A stretch of 64,000 bases of DNA from Microstegium vimineum (lineage: Eukaryota > Streptophyta > Magnoliopsida > Poales > Poaceae), in contig CM039134.1 in NCBI GenBank assembly GCA_022036555.1, forward strand, positions 14,136,818 to 14,200,817. The letters run 5' to 3'. Made by a program: the position numbers and the translations under genes. Below, piece after piece: positions 47,655-59,333 of the stretch (the first letter of the stretch is position 1; each line of letters starts with the position of its first letter). The notes beneath the pieces are model-generated. The model was not told where the DNA came from and did no database searches. It was given only the letters and a program-made list of their open reading frames with translations.

Positions 47655-49413
47655 GTAGCACATTACATTACATTGACATATTTTTGTCATGTCGCAATGG
47701 AGAAAGAAAGAAAAGGAGACTACATGTGTCATCAATATCATAGCATATTATTATAGCTAGATCGCCATATTTTCTCTATGATTATAGCTATATCGCCACA
47801 TTTTCTTGTTGAAATTTTTTCATAGCTACGAGATCCATATTGCAGGGCTCGCCTTCATAATGTGTCCTTCCTTTCTAACTCTTTCTGGAACAGTATCCAA
47901 TATATTAGCCAATATGATGTTGAAAAGTGTACGAAAAAGGAGGTGTGGTATATAGATTTAAAGCAGTATCATTCTTGCATTAACCATATGGCCCAAAAAA
48001 AGAGATGCCACGTAAAGTAGGGGCAGAGGATGTGCCCCTCCATTTGACTTGCAAATTTCCTTTTAGGCAACAGTAAATAGTGGTAGTTATTAATTATATA
48101 TCTACCCTTTGAACTGAGCCTAGATCAGTTGTTTATGTTTTTTGTGATGGAACATATCTACTTGGGTTTCAGTTGTCACTCTTATTTTTCTGACTTAATT
48201 TTAGGATTAACAACACTTTTTTCCAGTGTTAGGTGACAATTTTAGGATTAACAATACTTTTCTTTTAGTGTTAGGCGACGTGCCTATAAATAAGAAGGTA
48301 TATATGTGGTGACTTTATTAATATCGAGCTCTATATAGTGACTATGTTAACTGTGATTCACAAAAAAATTACCCTTAATACTAATGTTTACACATTGCTC
48401 CCCCCTCCCTGTTTTAGCTGAAGCTCCTCCACTACAGTAAGTCCTGTATCTTTTATTTCTTTCTAAAATGTAATAACTCCTACATTGACAAGTCTCATGT
48501 TTTGACGCTTTTTGAGAGCTTTTCTTTATCATCTGATAGCTGAAATGATGTAATAATGAATGATCGAGTGCAAAACTCTTGTAGAGGCCGGAATAAAATT
48601 CCTTTATCTAAAAAAAGCATTTACTACACATCCCTAATTGTTTTGGTTATTGCAAAGACTAGCTGGATATATATATGTCCAAAATCCAAATTATTTGTAA
48701 TTTTTGACACAAGCAGCTGTCTCCAAAACTAACATATAGAGCTCTAGTTCCTGTTACACTATGATTATTAAAAATGGCTACATGAGCATATCACATAAAA
48801 AATCTTACTTAGCAACACATATGCGTAAGATTTTATTACATAAAAATACTTGCCATGCCAACATGCATGAGCAATAAAATATATAAGTTATGTTTCATCA
48901 CATAAAAAATATTTTCTTAGCAACACATATACTAATGATACTAACAAATTGTTTAAAACCATATCAGCAACCGTAGCATATAATTTTTATAGTTTGTTAC
49001 TTTAGATTTATTTATATATTCTAACTAAAAGTTAAAACATAACCGCACATAAAATTTCTTGATAGAAAAAAATCAATGAGTCAAATACAATGGCAGCCCT
49101 ATGCAACCTGAGTCCACGAACTCTCGAAGCCAAAATTTGGTTCCCTAAACTTGTCAAGTTGTGCACTGTAGGGTACTTTTTATATAAAAAAATCTATCCT
49201 AGCACAAAGTTTAGGGGTCAATTTTGAGAGTTTGTGGATCTAAGTTTCATATAGCCACAAGTTTGAAGACCGCTACTGTATTTAACTTAAATTCAATAAT
49301 CTTGAGAAGTTTGCGAGATGACGGGTGGCTATGTTTGCCTATCCTTTTAAGAATACTTTAGAGTAAAAAATGAATTATTATAAGGCTTAAGTATTAGAAT
49401 TCTCTTGAGGCTA
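47655..49413. other. Intergenic DNA; no gene seen
   Basis: AT-rich. A possible non-LTR 3' end (GCCGGAATAAAATTCCTTTA then TCTAAAAAAAG) lies at about 48589-48620. Nothing else can be supported. Confidence 0.45.
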
Positions 49414-50316
49414 CACTAGTACACAGCGGTACTACACAGACGGTTCTAAACGCATCTCTACATGTGTTTTTTTGAACCGCTTGAGGGAAAGGCCATAAAA
49501 ATGAGGCATTTCTATAGGCGGTTGCTTACGAACCGCCTGTAAAAATCGATTTCTACAGATGGTTTTTTAAGCAACCGTCTGTAAAAACTTTTGTCTAGAA
49601 ATCGATTTTAAAAATTAAAAAAAAGAATTTAATTGCGGGAGGGGTTGACTAGTGAGCCGCCCATAAGTCACGCATGTAAAAACTTTTGTCCAGAAAGTCA
49701 CGTATTTATTCGCGTAAAATCGCAAACGCGGTCCGGTGGTGATTCGAACCGTCGACCTCAGCCCCGCGCGTACCCTCCTCTACCACTACACCCATAAGTC
49801 ACTAGTGTCTAGATTCCATTTTAGTTCCCCACATTTTATACTAAATCGAGTGTAAATTGATTGTTTGAGCCACTAAACGAATTCAAATGAAAAGGTTGTA
49901 AACTACAAAGTTTCATAACTTTTCGAGATCTACAACTTTCTTGTAGAAAGTTTTTCATCCGAGATCGTTTACAAAATTTTGAATTTCAAATTTGACACAT
50001 TCGAACGTATTTTTCGATGACAAGATGATCTCAAATGAAAAAGTTGCAAACTACAAAGTTTCATAACTTTTCGAGATCTACAACTTTCATATATAAAGTT
50101 TTTCCATCCGATATCATTTACAAAAATCAAAAAAATCAGTGGAAAAAATCCGAGGTCGATTTCTAGTGGCGGTTGTCTTAATGAACCGCATGTAGAAATG
50201 ACCCATTTTTATAGGCGGATTTCTTAAGAATATCGCCTGTAGAAATCAATTTTCAGTGGCGGTTCGTAACCGTTTTATTTCTACTGATGCACGATAACTC
50301 AAACCGCCTATGCTAT
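49414..50316. mobile_element. CACTA-like element, left part, broken by the Tat retrotransposon
   Basis: Starts CACTAGTACACAGCGG and is full of inverted GGCGGTT / AACCGCC units (49437-49590 and 50155-50310), the subterminal pattern of a non-autonomous CACTA element. The middle has paired CTACAAAGTTTCATAACTTT and GAGATCTACAACTTTC units at 49900 and 50055. The retrotransposon LTR begins right after GCTAT at 50316, so the right end should lie beyond the window. Confidence 0.6.
49735..49806 (-). other. tRNA-like sequence inside the CACTA-like element
   Basis: On the minus strand, GGGTGTAGTGGTAGAGG matches an RNA polymerase III box A and GGTTCGAATCACC a perfect box B, about 30 bases apart. The acceptor arms do not pair and the anticodon stem is not convincing, so it is not a working tRNA gene. 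Similar box A/B cores are seen in other grass transposons, including the one at 36100. Confidence 0.5.
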
Positions 50317-51677
50317 TGTCGGTGTTATGACCCGGGGGTCAAGTCCACCGGCTAGTAAATTTGTATATTGCGTGCTCCCTCTCCCAGATGTGATGCAAGA
50401 AGGACACAAGATTTATCCTGGTTCGGGAAAAAAAGGCCCTACGTCCAGCGGGGGAGGATAGATTGTATTATCTTGCACCGAAGTGCTCGTACAGGGGGGG
50501 GGGGGGGGTACAAGCAGATTTACACGGGGGTGCTCAGGATGAGCTGAGGCCTAAGGCTAGCAAGGCTATCCTTGGCGGTCGATGGGTTGCTCGAGGGGTC
50601 GACCGAGCAATGGGGTGTGTGGAGTGTGAGGATCATGCGAGAGTTGTCGCGAAAAAGGCCTCCCTTTCTTCTATCTCGGCGTCCCCTTTTATAGACCAAG
50701 GGGAGGCCCGAGGGTACAAGGTCCTAAACTGTTGTAGCATGGGAGGCGTGTCCGCGGTATCGTGTTGGCGAAGGGACGTCGATCACTGTGGCGGCGTGGC
50801 CTTCCCGTTCTTCCGGTGCTCCGGGGCATGGTGACAGTAGACTGGACATTGCGGCATGTCGCGGCGCAGCAGGGTCGTCCTTCTGCAGACGGGCGCGAGT
50901 CCCACAGTTGAAGCGGGACGGGGCGGATGGGACGGGGCCCATACTGGAGTTGTTGGAGGTAGGGGTCGAGCCCCCAGTCGAGGGGAGGGGTCGAGACCCG
51001 CGTGGCCTTGTCGTATCCCTGAAGACGTCGTCGAGGACCGTCCTGTTCATGTCTCTAGGGGTGCCTCTGGAGTCCGTACCCGTGACGTGGTTACAGCGGC
51101 AGCACAGTCGATGAAGGTACAGGGCATGGCGGTGAGTTGATGGATTTGACTGCGGTCGTGGGCGCCCATGGCGTTAGGCGGATTCCCTTTAACCCATACC
51201 GGGAGCAGTTGGGCTGATCGAGCTTCCCGTTCGGGGGTCGTTCGTTCGACCCCTTTCCGTCAGTTAGAGTAGAGGCGGAGTCGGAGAGGTCGAGGTAGAG
51301 GCGGGGGGGGGGGTCGTTCGTTCGACCCCTGGTCCGTCACTCGGCGTCGAGGTAGAGGCGGAGGGGTCGTTCGTTCGACCCCTGGTCCGTCATTCGGCGT
51401 CGAGGTAGAGGCGGAGGGGTCGTTCGTTCGACCCCTGGTCCGTCATTCGGCGTCGAGGTAGAGGCGGAGGGGTCGTTCGTTCGACCCCTGGTCCGTCATC
51501 TTTCCAGAAGCGGGCCGGCCCACGACTGGTCGCTATCGCCGGTGTAGGGGGCCTTCGTGTGATGGGCCCTTCTTTGCTGACTTGAGCGGTTGGTTGATTC
51601 CTGTCTTAAAAATGGTTGCTATGTTAGGCGTTAAATTATCGAAGGGTTTAGGGTACCCCTTACCTTTGTACCCGACA
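50317..51677 (-). repeat. 3' LTR of the Tat element, 1361 bp
   Basis: On the minus strand it begins TGTCGGGTACAAAGG and ends AACACCGACA, so TGTCGG and CCGACA form the inverted ends. The host flank GCTAT (50312-50316) is the expected 5-bp target site; its partner is beyond the window. The polypurine tract adjoins the other end, confirming orientation. A run of G residues occurs at about 50495-50508. Confidence 0.85.
51234..51500. repeat. 53-bp tandem repeats within the LTR
   Basis: Units starting GGGGTCGTTCGTTCGACCCC begin at 51310, 51363, 51416 and 51469, exactly 53 bases apart, with a diverged first unit near 51236. Each holds the palindromic GGTCGTTCGTTCGACC. Confidence 0.9.
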
Positions 51678-51694
51678 GTAGCCCCCGAGCCTCT
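51678..51694 (-). promoter_or_regulatory. Polypurine tract next to the 3' LTR
   Basis: On the minus strand GAGGCTCGGGGGCTAC directly precedes TGTCGGG, the LTR start. A purine-rich tract at this place primes plus-strand DNA synthesis in LTR retrotransposons. Confidence 0.7.
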
Positions 51695-51699
51695 GTGCG

Positions 51700-52015
51700 G
51701 ATAAGGAGAATCCGTATAGGGGCTTTTGGCATTGTCCTGCAGAGTTAGTAAGAGATTCGATTCTCCGTAGGGTGCGCGTGAGCGCACCCCGCGGGGGTAG
51801 CCCCCGAGGCCCCAGAGGAGTGATTAAGAACTCCTCTGGGGGCTATGATATGTGTTTTCTCGGGGGAGTACGGATTACCCGGAGCTTTTGCCCTTGACCT
51901 GCAGGGTCAGTAAGAGGTTCGATTCTCCGTGGGGTGCGCACGAGCGCACCCCGCGGGGGTAGCCCCGAGGCCCCAGAGGAGTGATTAAGAACTCCTCTGG
52001 GGGCTATGATGTATT
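51700..52015. repeat. Tandem repeat, two units of about 162 bp
   Basis: Two copies share GATTCTCCGT, AGCGCACCCCGCGGGGGTAG, and GGCCCCAGAGGAGTGATTAA followed by GAACTCCTCTGGGGGCTATG; the last parts form a stem (CCCAGAGGAGT...ACTCCTCTGGGG). They lie in the non-coding part next to the 3' LTR. Confidence 0.85.
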
Positions 52016-52109
52016 TTATCGAGGGGATTTAAGGTTACCTAGAGACGTGGCGCCCTACCGAGGGGTCGATTCTGTTCGCCAGGTTACGAGTGTTCCTTTC
52101 TCTAAAAAG

Positions 52110-53285
52110 AGAGGTGCTCGAGGGCGGCTGTCGAACCCTTCCGAGGGCCAGCCTTCGCTCCCTCGAGCGTTACTGGAGTCATAGCGCCCCTACCGAGAGG
52201 TCAACTCTGTCTGCCAGGTCACGAGTGTTTTCGACCCTCTTTCGTCGAGGGGTGCCGTGTGTAGTCGGGCCCTCGAGCCCTGCGTGGCTGGGCCTTCACT
52301 ACCTCATAGCGTCCTTCCCACGGATCCTTGCGTTCGGATTGCGAGGCGAAGAGCATCGTGCTATCCCCATTAGGACGAGCCTCGAAGTCCTCTGTGAGCT
52401 GGTGTCGGGCAGGTATCCATAGAAATGGTGCCCGGTACGGGTAAAAATCCAAGTGAGAACTCGTGCCCCATTCGATAGGGGTCGATTAGGAGCCCGGAGG
52501 CGTTCTCATTAAGCAAAAACGTATGGCCTACCTAGGTGCCAGCTTCGTTCGATGGAAACTGGTGGCTCGATGCCTCCCGGCGTAGGGATCCTTGGGTATT
52601 CCGTGGTTATGCCTCGGATATGTCCCAGGGGACCTCGAGAGTTCGTTCTCAAGCTAGGGGCATGCGCTTGCCCCCCCGGGTCATCCCTGACTCGCGTACT
52701 CGAGGGCGGCTGTCGAACCCCGTTCGTGGGGCCAGCCTCCGCCCCCTCGAGGTTTTAGGGGTGGACCGCAGTCCGTAACCATGGGTCCTTCCTGACCTCA
52801 AGTACTCGAGGGTGGCTGTCGAACCCTATGTAAGGGCCAGCCTTCGCTCCCTCAAGATTTGACGAATGGTTCGTCATCCGCCGCTAGCCTCCAAAGGTGA
52901 AGTCCTACCCTGTGGAATGTGGAGGGGGGGAAGTGGGTAGTTGTATTGAACATGGGGACATACCTGTGCCTTTGTTGGATCTGCCCATTGGGCTCGAGTC
53001 CTCGAGGGAGGCTGTCGAACCCTGCGTAAGGGCCAGCCTTTGCCCCCTCGAGACTTGGGAGTGGACTGGAGTTGATAACCCGAGGTCCCCTTAGACCTCA
53101 GGTACTCGAGGGCGGTTGTCGAGCCCCGTTCGTGGGTTGGCCTTTGTCCCCTCGAGATTTTGGGGGTGGACCGGAGTCCATAACCCGAGGTCATTTCTGT
53201 CCTCAGGCACTCGAGGGTGGCTGTCGAACCCCCTTTCGAGGGCCAGCCTTCGTTCCCTCGAGATTTTGACGGACTGGCCGTCGTT
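52110..53285. repeat. Tandem repeats of about 105 bp in the Tat non-coding region
   Basis: The motif CTCGAGGG(C/T)GGCTGTCGA followed by ACCC...GGCCAGCCTTCG...CCCTCGAG recurs at about 52115, 52699, 52804, 53000, 53105 and 53209; neighbours are 104-105 bases apart, or near twice that. The frames seen across it are by-products. Arrays of this kind near the 3' end are known in Tat elements. Confidence 0.85.
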
Positions 53286-53504
53286 GGTTGCTTACCTCCG
53301 AAGATAACGCTTCCCGCCGCGCGCCTTTTTAGGAGATGTCCATTTGGCCGCAACAATGGTAGGCACAGGACAGGGTACGGTGCGGAGCCCGATGATTCAA
53401 CAGGTGCGCCTTATCCTGGAGGAACACGAGGAAGCGGTATGCACGCGCATTAAATGCAGAGATTCACTTGCCTGTTTGCTGGATCTGCCCGTTGGCCTCC
53501 CGGT

Positions 53505-53512
53505 TATAAATA
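53505..53512 (+). promoter_or_regulatory. TATA box of the antisense gene
   Basis: TATAAATA in the context CGGTTATAAATACCGG lies 210 bases before the first Met (53715) of the antisense gene and in its direction, so the gene probably has its own promoter within the retrotransposon. Confidence 0.5.
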
Positions 53513-53714
53513 CCGGAGGTGAGGAGTCGGCTGCTCCTTTCTCGCATTTGCCTCCCCTGCCACCTTCTTGCCATCGGCTTCCCCACCTCCTTCTCCCCGC
53601 CGTTGCCTTAGACGCCCTTTGAGCCGGACTTCTGCTCACGCGAGAGAAAGGAGAGGAGAGATTGGGAACGTACCTTCCGCCCCCACGTCCGAGCGCGTCA
53701 GCCTCCTTGCCCCC

Positions 53715-56700
53715 ATGGCCAAGCACAGCCTGCACGGCCCTGATGCCTGGCTCCCGTCTTCGGCAACCGCCGCACGCCTGGGGGATCTGGTGGAGAGCGG
53801 CCTCCTCTGGCCTATCACCTCCGTCGACCGGCCGGAGTGGGTGGTACCGCCGCAGGAGCACGCCGAGCCCAATCCACCGGAGGGTTACGTGGTCAGCTTC
53901 GAGGTCTTCCATCGGGCGGGGCTAGGCGCCCCTCCAAATCATCTTCTGCGCGGGATCCTTCACCACTACGACGCGATCGACCGTCTGAAGAAGGCGGGAC
54001 TCACGGCGGCGATCGTCGCGTCAGCTTTCCATCCGCGGCGGGTCATGCCGCTGATGGCTCGACCTCTACACCTCGACGAGATGTGCCCGGGGGTTGACCT
54101 CACGGGGTGTCGCCTCATGGGGGACGAGCTACCCCCCCGAGAGGGTGGCCCACCGCGTACGTGCCTCCTTCGCGGGTGTATTCGAGGTCAAGAGCGTCGC
54201 CAGCGTCCCCATGATGCCGGACCAGGGATACGTTCAGCTGGTATGACTCCCTTTCTCTGTTAGTGTTCTCGTGTTTGCCTTGTTCACCTTCTTTGCTTGT
54301 GTCCTAACTGCCTTATGTTCCTCAGGGGGACGTTGTCTTCTGGAAGTCGCCTCCGCCGGTGAAGGAGGAGCAGGGCGACTCCCAGGCGAGGCGCCTTCAA
54401 GCTGAGCAGGACAAGAAGACTAAGGACAAGGCAAAGAAGGACAAGGGAAAGAGGGCCCGAGAGAAGCACGAGCGGGAGCAACGCCGGGCCCGGCAGAGGC
54501 GGGCCGGCCTTTCCGAGGAGGAGTCACCCTCGTAGGAGGATGAGGAAGAGGAGGAGAGCAGCGAGGGGGAGGCCAAGCCGCAGGGAGGGCTCGAGGAGGA
54601 AAAAGCGGCGTCCGAACAGCAGAGGGCGGTCGTTGGGACCGGAGGAGGAGAGGGGTCGACATCGAGGTCAGCCCCTACTGGCGAGGTCGAGCCGCGGGGG
54701 GGGGGGGACACCCCGTGGCTCCTCAAGGCGAAGTGCCGCGGCAGACGCGTGGGCGATCATCACGATCCCCGTCGGGGGGTCGATCGGGCACGCCCCCCGC
54801 GCCTACCCGGTCGAGCGCACGGGTGCCGAGCCCGTCGGCGCAGGAGGAAGCTAGCAGGGGGACGACGGGATCGTCGTCGGCCCTGCCCAGGAGACAGCGC
54901 TGAGGGCGGCCTCGACCCCTGCCGCGGACCGCGGGAGGAGTGGCTCCCGGCGCGTTCTGGTCAAGCCCCGAGCGGTTCGAAGTCCGTTGGTCGGAACCCC
55001 ATGACCCCGAAGGGGTAAGTTGCTTTTCTGCCGATCGAGTGGCTCGAGTGGGTCAAGTGTTTTTTCGTTGGTTATGACCCGTGCTTACCGTTGCGCATGG
55101 GTCTCTTTTTCAGGTCAAAGCGCTCGACCGAGGATGTGTCCCTCGCCCCGGCCAAGAGGTTGAGTACGGAGGCTGCAGTCGAGGCGACCGTCGAGGCCAG
55201 TCCCGCTGCTCCGTCCCCTTCGACACTCACCCCAGAGGCGGCGTGGGCGGCCAGGGCCCGGGAGGCGATGGGGCGAGGGGTGGCGCAGGCTGCCGCGGAG
55301 CTGGCCCAAGCGGGGGGGGGGGGGGGGGAGACGGGTCCGCCCGCCGCGCCGGTGAGGTCCGCCAAAGTGGCGAGTGAAGCCGTGCCCGCCCACGTGTCGG
55401 AGGGAGGCGCACCCAGGGCCTCGGAAGGCGCGGGGCCCGTGTTGATGGTGGTCGTGACCGAGGGGGTCGAGCCCCAAGCCGCCGCGGAGGTGGAGGTGGT
55501 GGACGTGGCCTCCGCGGACGAGGAGGAGACCCTGACTCGCCCAACGCCGGGGCGGTGGCCCGAGAGCCTCGCTTCGTGGGAGGCGCGGCAGCAGCGTGAG
55601 CACGGGAGTGTTGCTACTGCTGCACCGGAGGTGAGGTCGCCGGTGGAGGAGCCCACCGCTGAGGAGGTGGCCGAGATGGTGGCCGAGCTGGTGGGCCCGG
55701 GGGAGATGGCCGCTGTGGGAGCTCCTCGATCGGAACCGGAGGGGGCCGCCAGTTCGGTCCACGGGCGCGATGCGTCGGGCGCGACGACGTCCGGGGCGGT
55801 TGCTCAGCCTCATCTTGAGGTCGGGCAATCGTCATCTCAAGGTAATCTGTCCTCTAACTTGGTCGACCCGCAGTGAGCCTGCGGGATTAGGTACTAATCG
55901 TTTTGTCTTTTTCACCGCGCAGGGTTGTTCTCCCGGCCGGGACTTCCCTTGCCCAGGGGCGATGGCTCGGAAGGACCGGCGACGTCCTCGCAGGGTGGCC
56001 CCGAGGTTGGGAGAGCCTAGGTCGAGGGGGCTTCTCCCTTCCTTGCTTGTACGGAGAGGGTGGCACGCCACGGGGGTGGCCCTGAAATGCGCCGGGGCGT
56101 CATGCGGGAAGTCCAGGAGAGGATCGACCGCCGCAGCGGGTTCTGGGGATAGGAGCCTCTCGAGCTGGCCGACCCTCGAGATCCCGGGTGCACCTTCCTC
56201 AAGCTCGACGACCAGGCTGAGCTCGGGGAGTGGGAGCACCTAGAGGAGTTCCGGGTGTGGTTCGAGCACGCGGTGCGCCTGGCCGCGGAGGTTGCTGCCG
56301 TGGACCTGCATCGGGGGATGGAGGTGAGCTTCGCTCTTTCTTTGATTTTGCTCGGGTTACCTGACTGTTCTTTTCTGATGACCTTCCTTTTCATCCCTGT
56401 CAGACGTTGAGGGCGAGGTCGTACGACAAGTCCTAATTTATCCTCCGGACGCAAGAGTAGCTCCCCGCCCTCCGTACTTCGCTGGAGAAGGCGGAGGCCG
56501 AGGCCGCCCGGGCAAGACCCGAGGCGGCAGCCACGCGAGAGGAGGCCAAGGCCGAGGTCGCCCACGCGAGGGCCGGGGTGGTGGCCGTGCAGGAAGCAGC
56601 CCGGGCCGCCCAGGTGATGATGCAGTCGAGGGTCGATACGGCCCTCAAGGCGGTCATCGATGTCGGGCAGCTGCGGGATGCTGCCCAGGAGGCCCAGCGC

Positions 56701-57560
56701 AAGGCGGAGGAGGAGGCCGCCCGGCTGAAGGAGGAGCTGACCTAGGCAGCGGAGAGCATCCGAGGGCTCCAGGGGGACATCGACACCGTCTCCCGCGAAC
56801 GCGGCGCGCTAGGCGTCGAGGGGGAGAAGGCCCGGACCCGGATGGCCTCTCTGGGGGTAGTGGCGGCCAACCAGAAGAGAGCCCTCGATGACGCTGGCAA
56901 GGTCATCGAGGATCTCTAGGCTAAAGTCAGCGACCAGGCCGCAGAGCTTGTCGACGTCTGCCGCCGACTTGAGGGGACCGAGTAGGGCTACGCCACCCTG
57001 GAGGTGCATGCCCAAGGTAAGCTTTTTGAAAGTGTTGCTAAGTTTGCCCGATCTCGACCCTTTTCCTGCTCTTTTGGTTTTGACCGAGTTATGTGCTTGT
57101 TTTGGCAGAGCTCGTAGCAGAAAAGGCCCGAGCCCACGAGGACCTGACCAGCCTTTAGGGCCTCCTCGGGGCAGAGGCGGGCCTTAACGAGAGGCTCGAG
57201 GGCGCCATCTCCTCCTTCTGCGAAGACCTCGGGGTCGAGCCAGAGCCGGCGGTCGAGGGCGACGCTCGAGGAGACTCCCTGCTGCGCCGCTGCTACTCCA
57301 TGACGCAGGAGGTGACGGAGCAAGTCCGTGCTGCCCTGCACGTGGGCGTGAAGCGGCCGCTCGCGGTCGTCCTCTCGGGCTACGTCTACGACCTCAACGT
57401 CGTCGCCAGCGGGTTCGTCACCGACCCGAGGCTGACTGACGAAGAGAACGAGGCGAGGTGCCATGAACTGATCGAGGCCGCGGAGGTGCTCGGAGGCGAG
57501 CTGGCAAAGCTCTTCGAGCCTGAAGTGCTCCCTTCGGCGGATGGAGATGGCGCCGAGTAG
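53715..57560 (+). pseudogene. Antisense gene of the Tat element ('putative gypsy type transposon' family), decayed
   Basis: Runs opposite to gag-pol, between pol and the 3' LTR. Exons by reading: 53715-54241, 54327-about 55015, 55115-55841, 55922-56324, 56404-57016, 57109-57560, most with good GT/AG borders. The first begins MAKHSLHGPDAWLPSSATAA and has ITSVDRPEWVVPPQEHAEPN and GYVVSFEVFHRAGLGAPPNH, the PF04195-like plant gypsy domain. The next is Lys/Arg/Glu-rich; 55115-55841 is Ala/Glu/Pro-rich; 56404-57016 is a long coiled coil rich in Ala, Glu and Arg. The end (EVTEQVRAALHVGVKRPLAV ... FEPEVLP) is typical of the family. It is broken by a seven-C run at 54132-54138 (one base too many) and by at least five in-frame stops, mostly TAG where CAG would fit. 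Function in the family is unknown. Confidence 0.7.
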
Positions 57561-58140
57561 CCTAGGCCTGCGAGCCAAATCTGGACAAGAAGGTCCATGT
57601 AGTAGTTAGTCTTTTGTAATGATACAATGCCGAGCCCCCAAGGGCTTCTTATATTTAATGCATTTTGTTCGAGATGCGTCTTGTTATTTTTATTTCTCGA
57701 GCTATCTCTGCTTTTCTTTGCCTGAGTCGTCGCTTATGGACTAAGTGTTCGACGCACGCTCGTATCCCTAGAAGGGGGGAGCGAGTGGGGATACCGTAGC
57801 CCTGAGGCGTAGGAGAGTCCCCGGCTCGATGACCCTCGACCCTTAGGAAGTTCGAGGCGTTTCTCACTTAGCCGTGAAGCGTACTCGAGGCGAAAATCGA
57901 GAGGGAAAGCCATGTTTCGAAAAAACGTTCGGGTTTTTAGAGGACTTAGGAGGGGGGGTCCCTCCCCTGTCAGCCCCCGAGGGAGGCTTGACTTTGCCGG
58001 AGCAGAGTCGAGGCTACCTTAGAGTTATGAACGAATGTAGAATGTATTTCAAGAACATTTTATTCATTCATGATGCGATAAGTGTACATAATGCGGGAAA
58101 TGTACAAGGCGTCGAGGCCTTAGGGATAGAAACGACGTAG

Positions 58141-59330
58141 CTATTCGATGTTCCACGCGTTGGTGAGGATCTCGCCCTTTTCGTTCTTCAGTTTATAAGT
58201 GTCGGGTTTCAGCACCTCTGCCACGATGAAGGGTCCCTCCCAAGGTGGCGTCAGCTTGTGACGTCCCTTGTTGCTTTGTCGGCGGCGCAGAACGAGGTCG
58301 TCGACGTAGAGGTCCCTTTTGCGTACTTTTTTGTCGTGGTAGCGCCGCAGCGTCTGCTGGTACTTTGCCGACTTGAAGAGGGCCACGTCTCGGGCTTCCT
58401 CGAGCTGGTCGAGGGAGTCCTCTCGGGCTGCTGTGTTGGTTTGCTCGTTGTAGGCTTTTAGTCAAGAGGACCCGTATTCGAGGTCGGTGGGGAGGACGGC
58501 CTCGGACCCATAAACAAAGAAGAACGGGGAGAACCCCATGGCTCGACTTGGTGTCGTTCGGAGACTCCATAGGACAGCGGGCAGCTCATCGACCCATCTC
58601 TTGCCATGTCTGTTCAGCCGATCGAAGATCCTTGGCTTGAGGCCCTGCAAAACCATACCGTTGGCGCGTTCGACCTGGCCGTTAGTTCGAGGGTGGGCGA
58701 CTGCAGACCAATTCACCCTGATGTGGTGGTGGTCACAGAAGTCCAGAAACTTTTGGCCCATGAACTGGGTGCCGTTGTCGGTGATGATGACGTTGGGGAC
58801 CCCGAAGCGGTGGATGATGTCGGTGAAGAATAGCACGGCTTGTCGAGACTGGATGTTGGCGATGGGTCGAGCCTCGATCCACTTCGAGAACTTGTCTACA
58901 GCCACGAGGAGGTGGGTGTGGCCACCCTTGGTTCTCTTCAGGGGGCCAACCATGTCGAGCCCCCATACTGCGAACGGCCAGGTTATAGGTATCATCTGAA
59001 GAGCTTGGGCGGGTAGGTGGGTCTGCCTGGCGTAGAATTGGCATCCCTTGCAAGATCGGACGAGTCTTGTGGCGTCGGTGACGGCTGTCGGCCAGTAGAA
59101 GCCTTGTCGGAGGGCGCTTCCTACCAGCGTTCTTGGCACTGCGTGGTGGCCGCAAGCCCCCGAGTGTAGATCCTTCAGTAATGCCCTCCCCTCCTCGAGG
59201 GTGAGGCAGCGTTGAAGGATCCCAGAAGGGCTACGTCGATACAGCTCGCGTCCGTCCCCATACAAGACGTAGGTTTTGGCACGTCGGGCTATACAGCGGG
59301 CCTCGGCGCGATCCTCTGGGAGCTCGCCCC
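58141..59330 (-). pseudogene. Tat integrase
   Basis: Integrase inserts the element's DNA into the genome. The zinc-binding part is seen as LHSGACGHHAVPRTLVG and SCKGCQFYARQ (HHCC). The catalytic core has WGLDMVGPLKRTKGGH (first D), PNVIITDNGTQFMG (second D) and RTNGQVERANGMVLQ (E). The C-terminal part runs through VALFKSAKYQQTLRRYHDKK and TPPWEGPFIVAEVLKPDTYK, and ends shortly after ILTNAWNIE, with no chromodomain. A TGA at 58462-58464, where CGA would fit, splits the C-terminal part, and a frameshift in a C-run near 59380 separates it from the upstream domain. Confidence 0.85.
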
Positions 59331-59333
59331 GCG

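Noticed and set aside
49735..49806. A working tRNA gene on the minus strand
   Set aside because: Box A and box B are good, but the acceptor and anticodon arms do not pair and it lies inside a transposon.
55115..55828. 237-codon minus-strand frame opposite the antisense gene
   Set aside because: His/Arg/Pro-rich mirror of an Ala/Glu/Pro-rich exon; no gag-pol gene is expected at this position.
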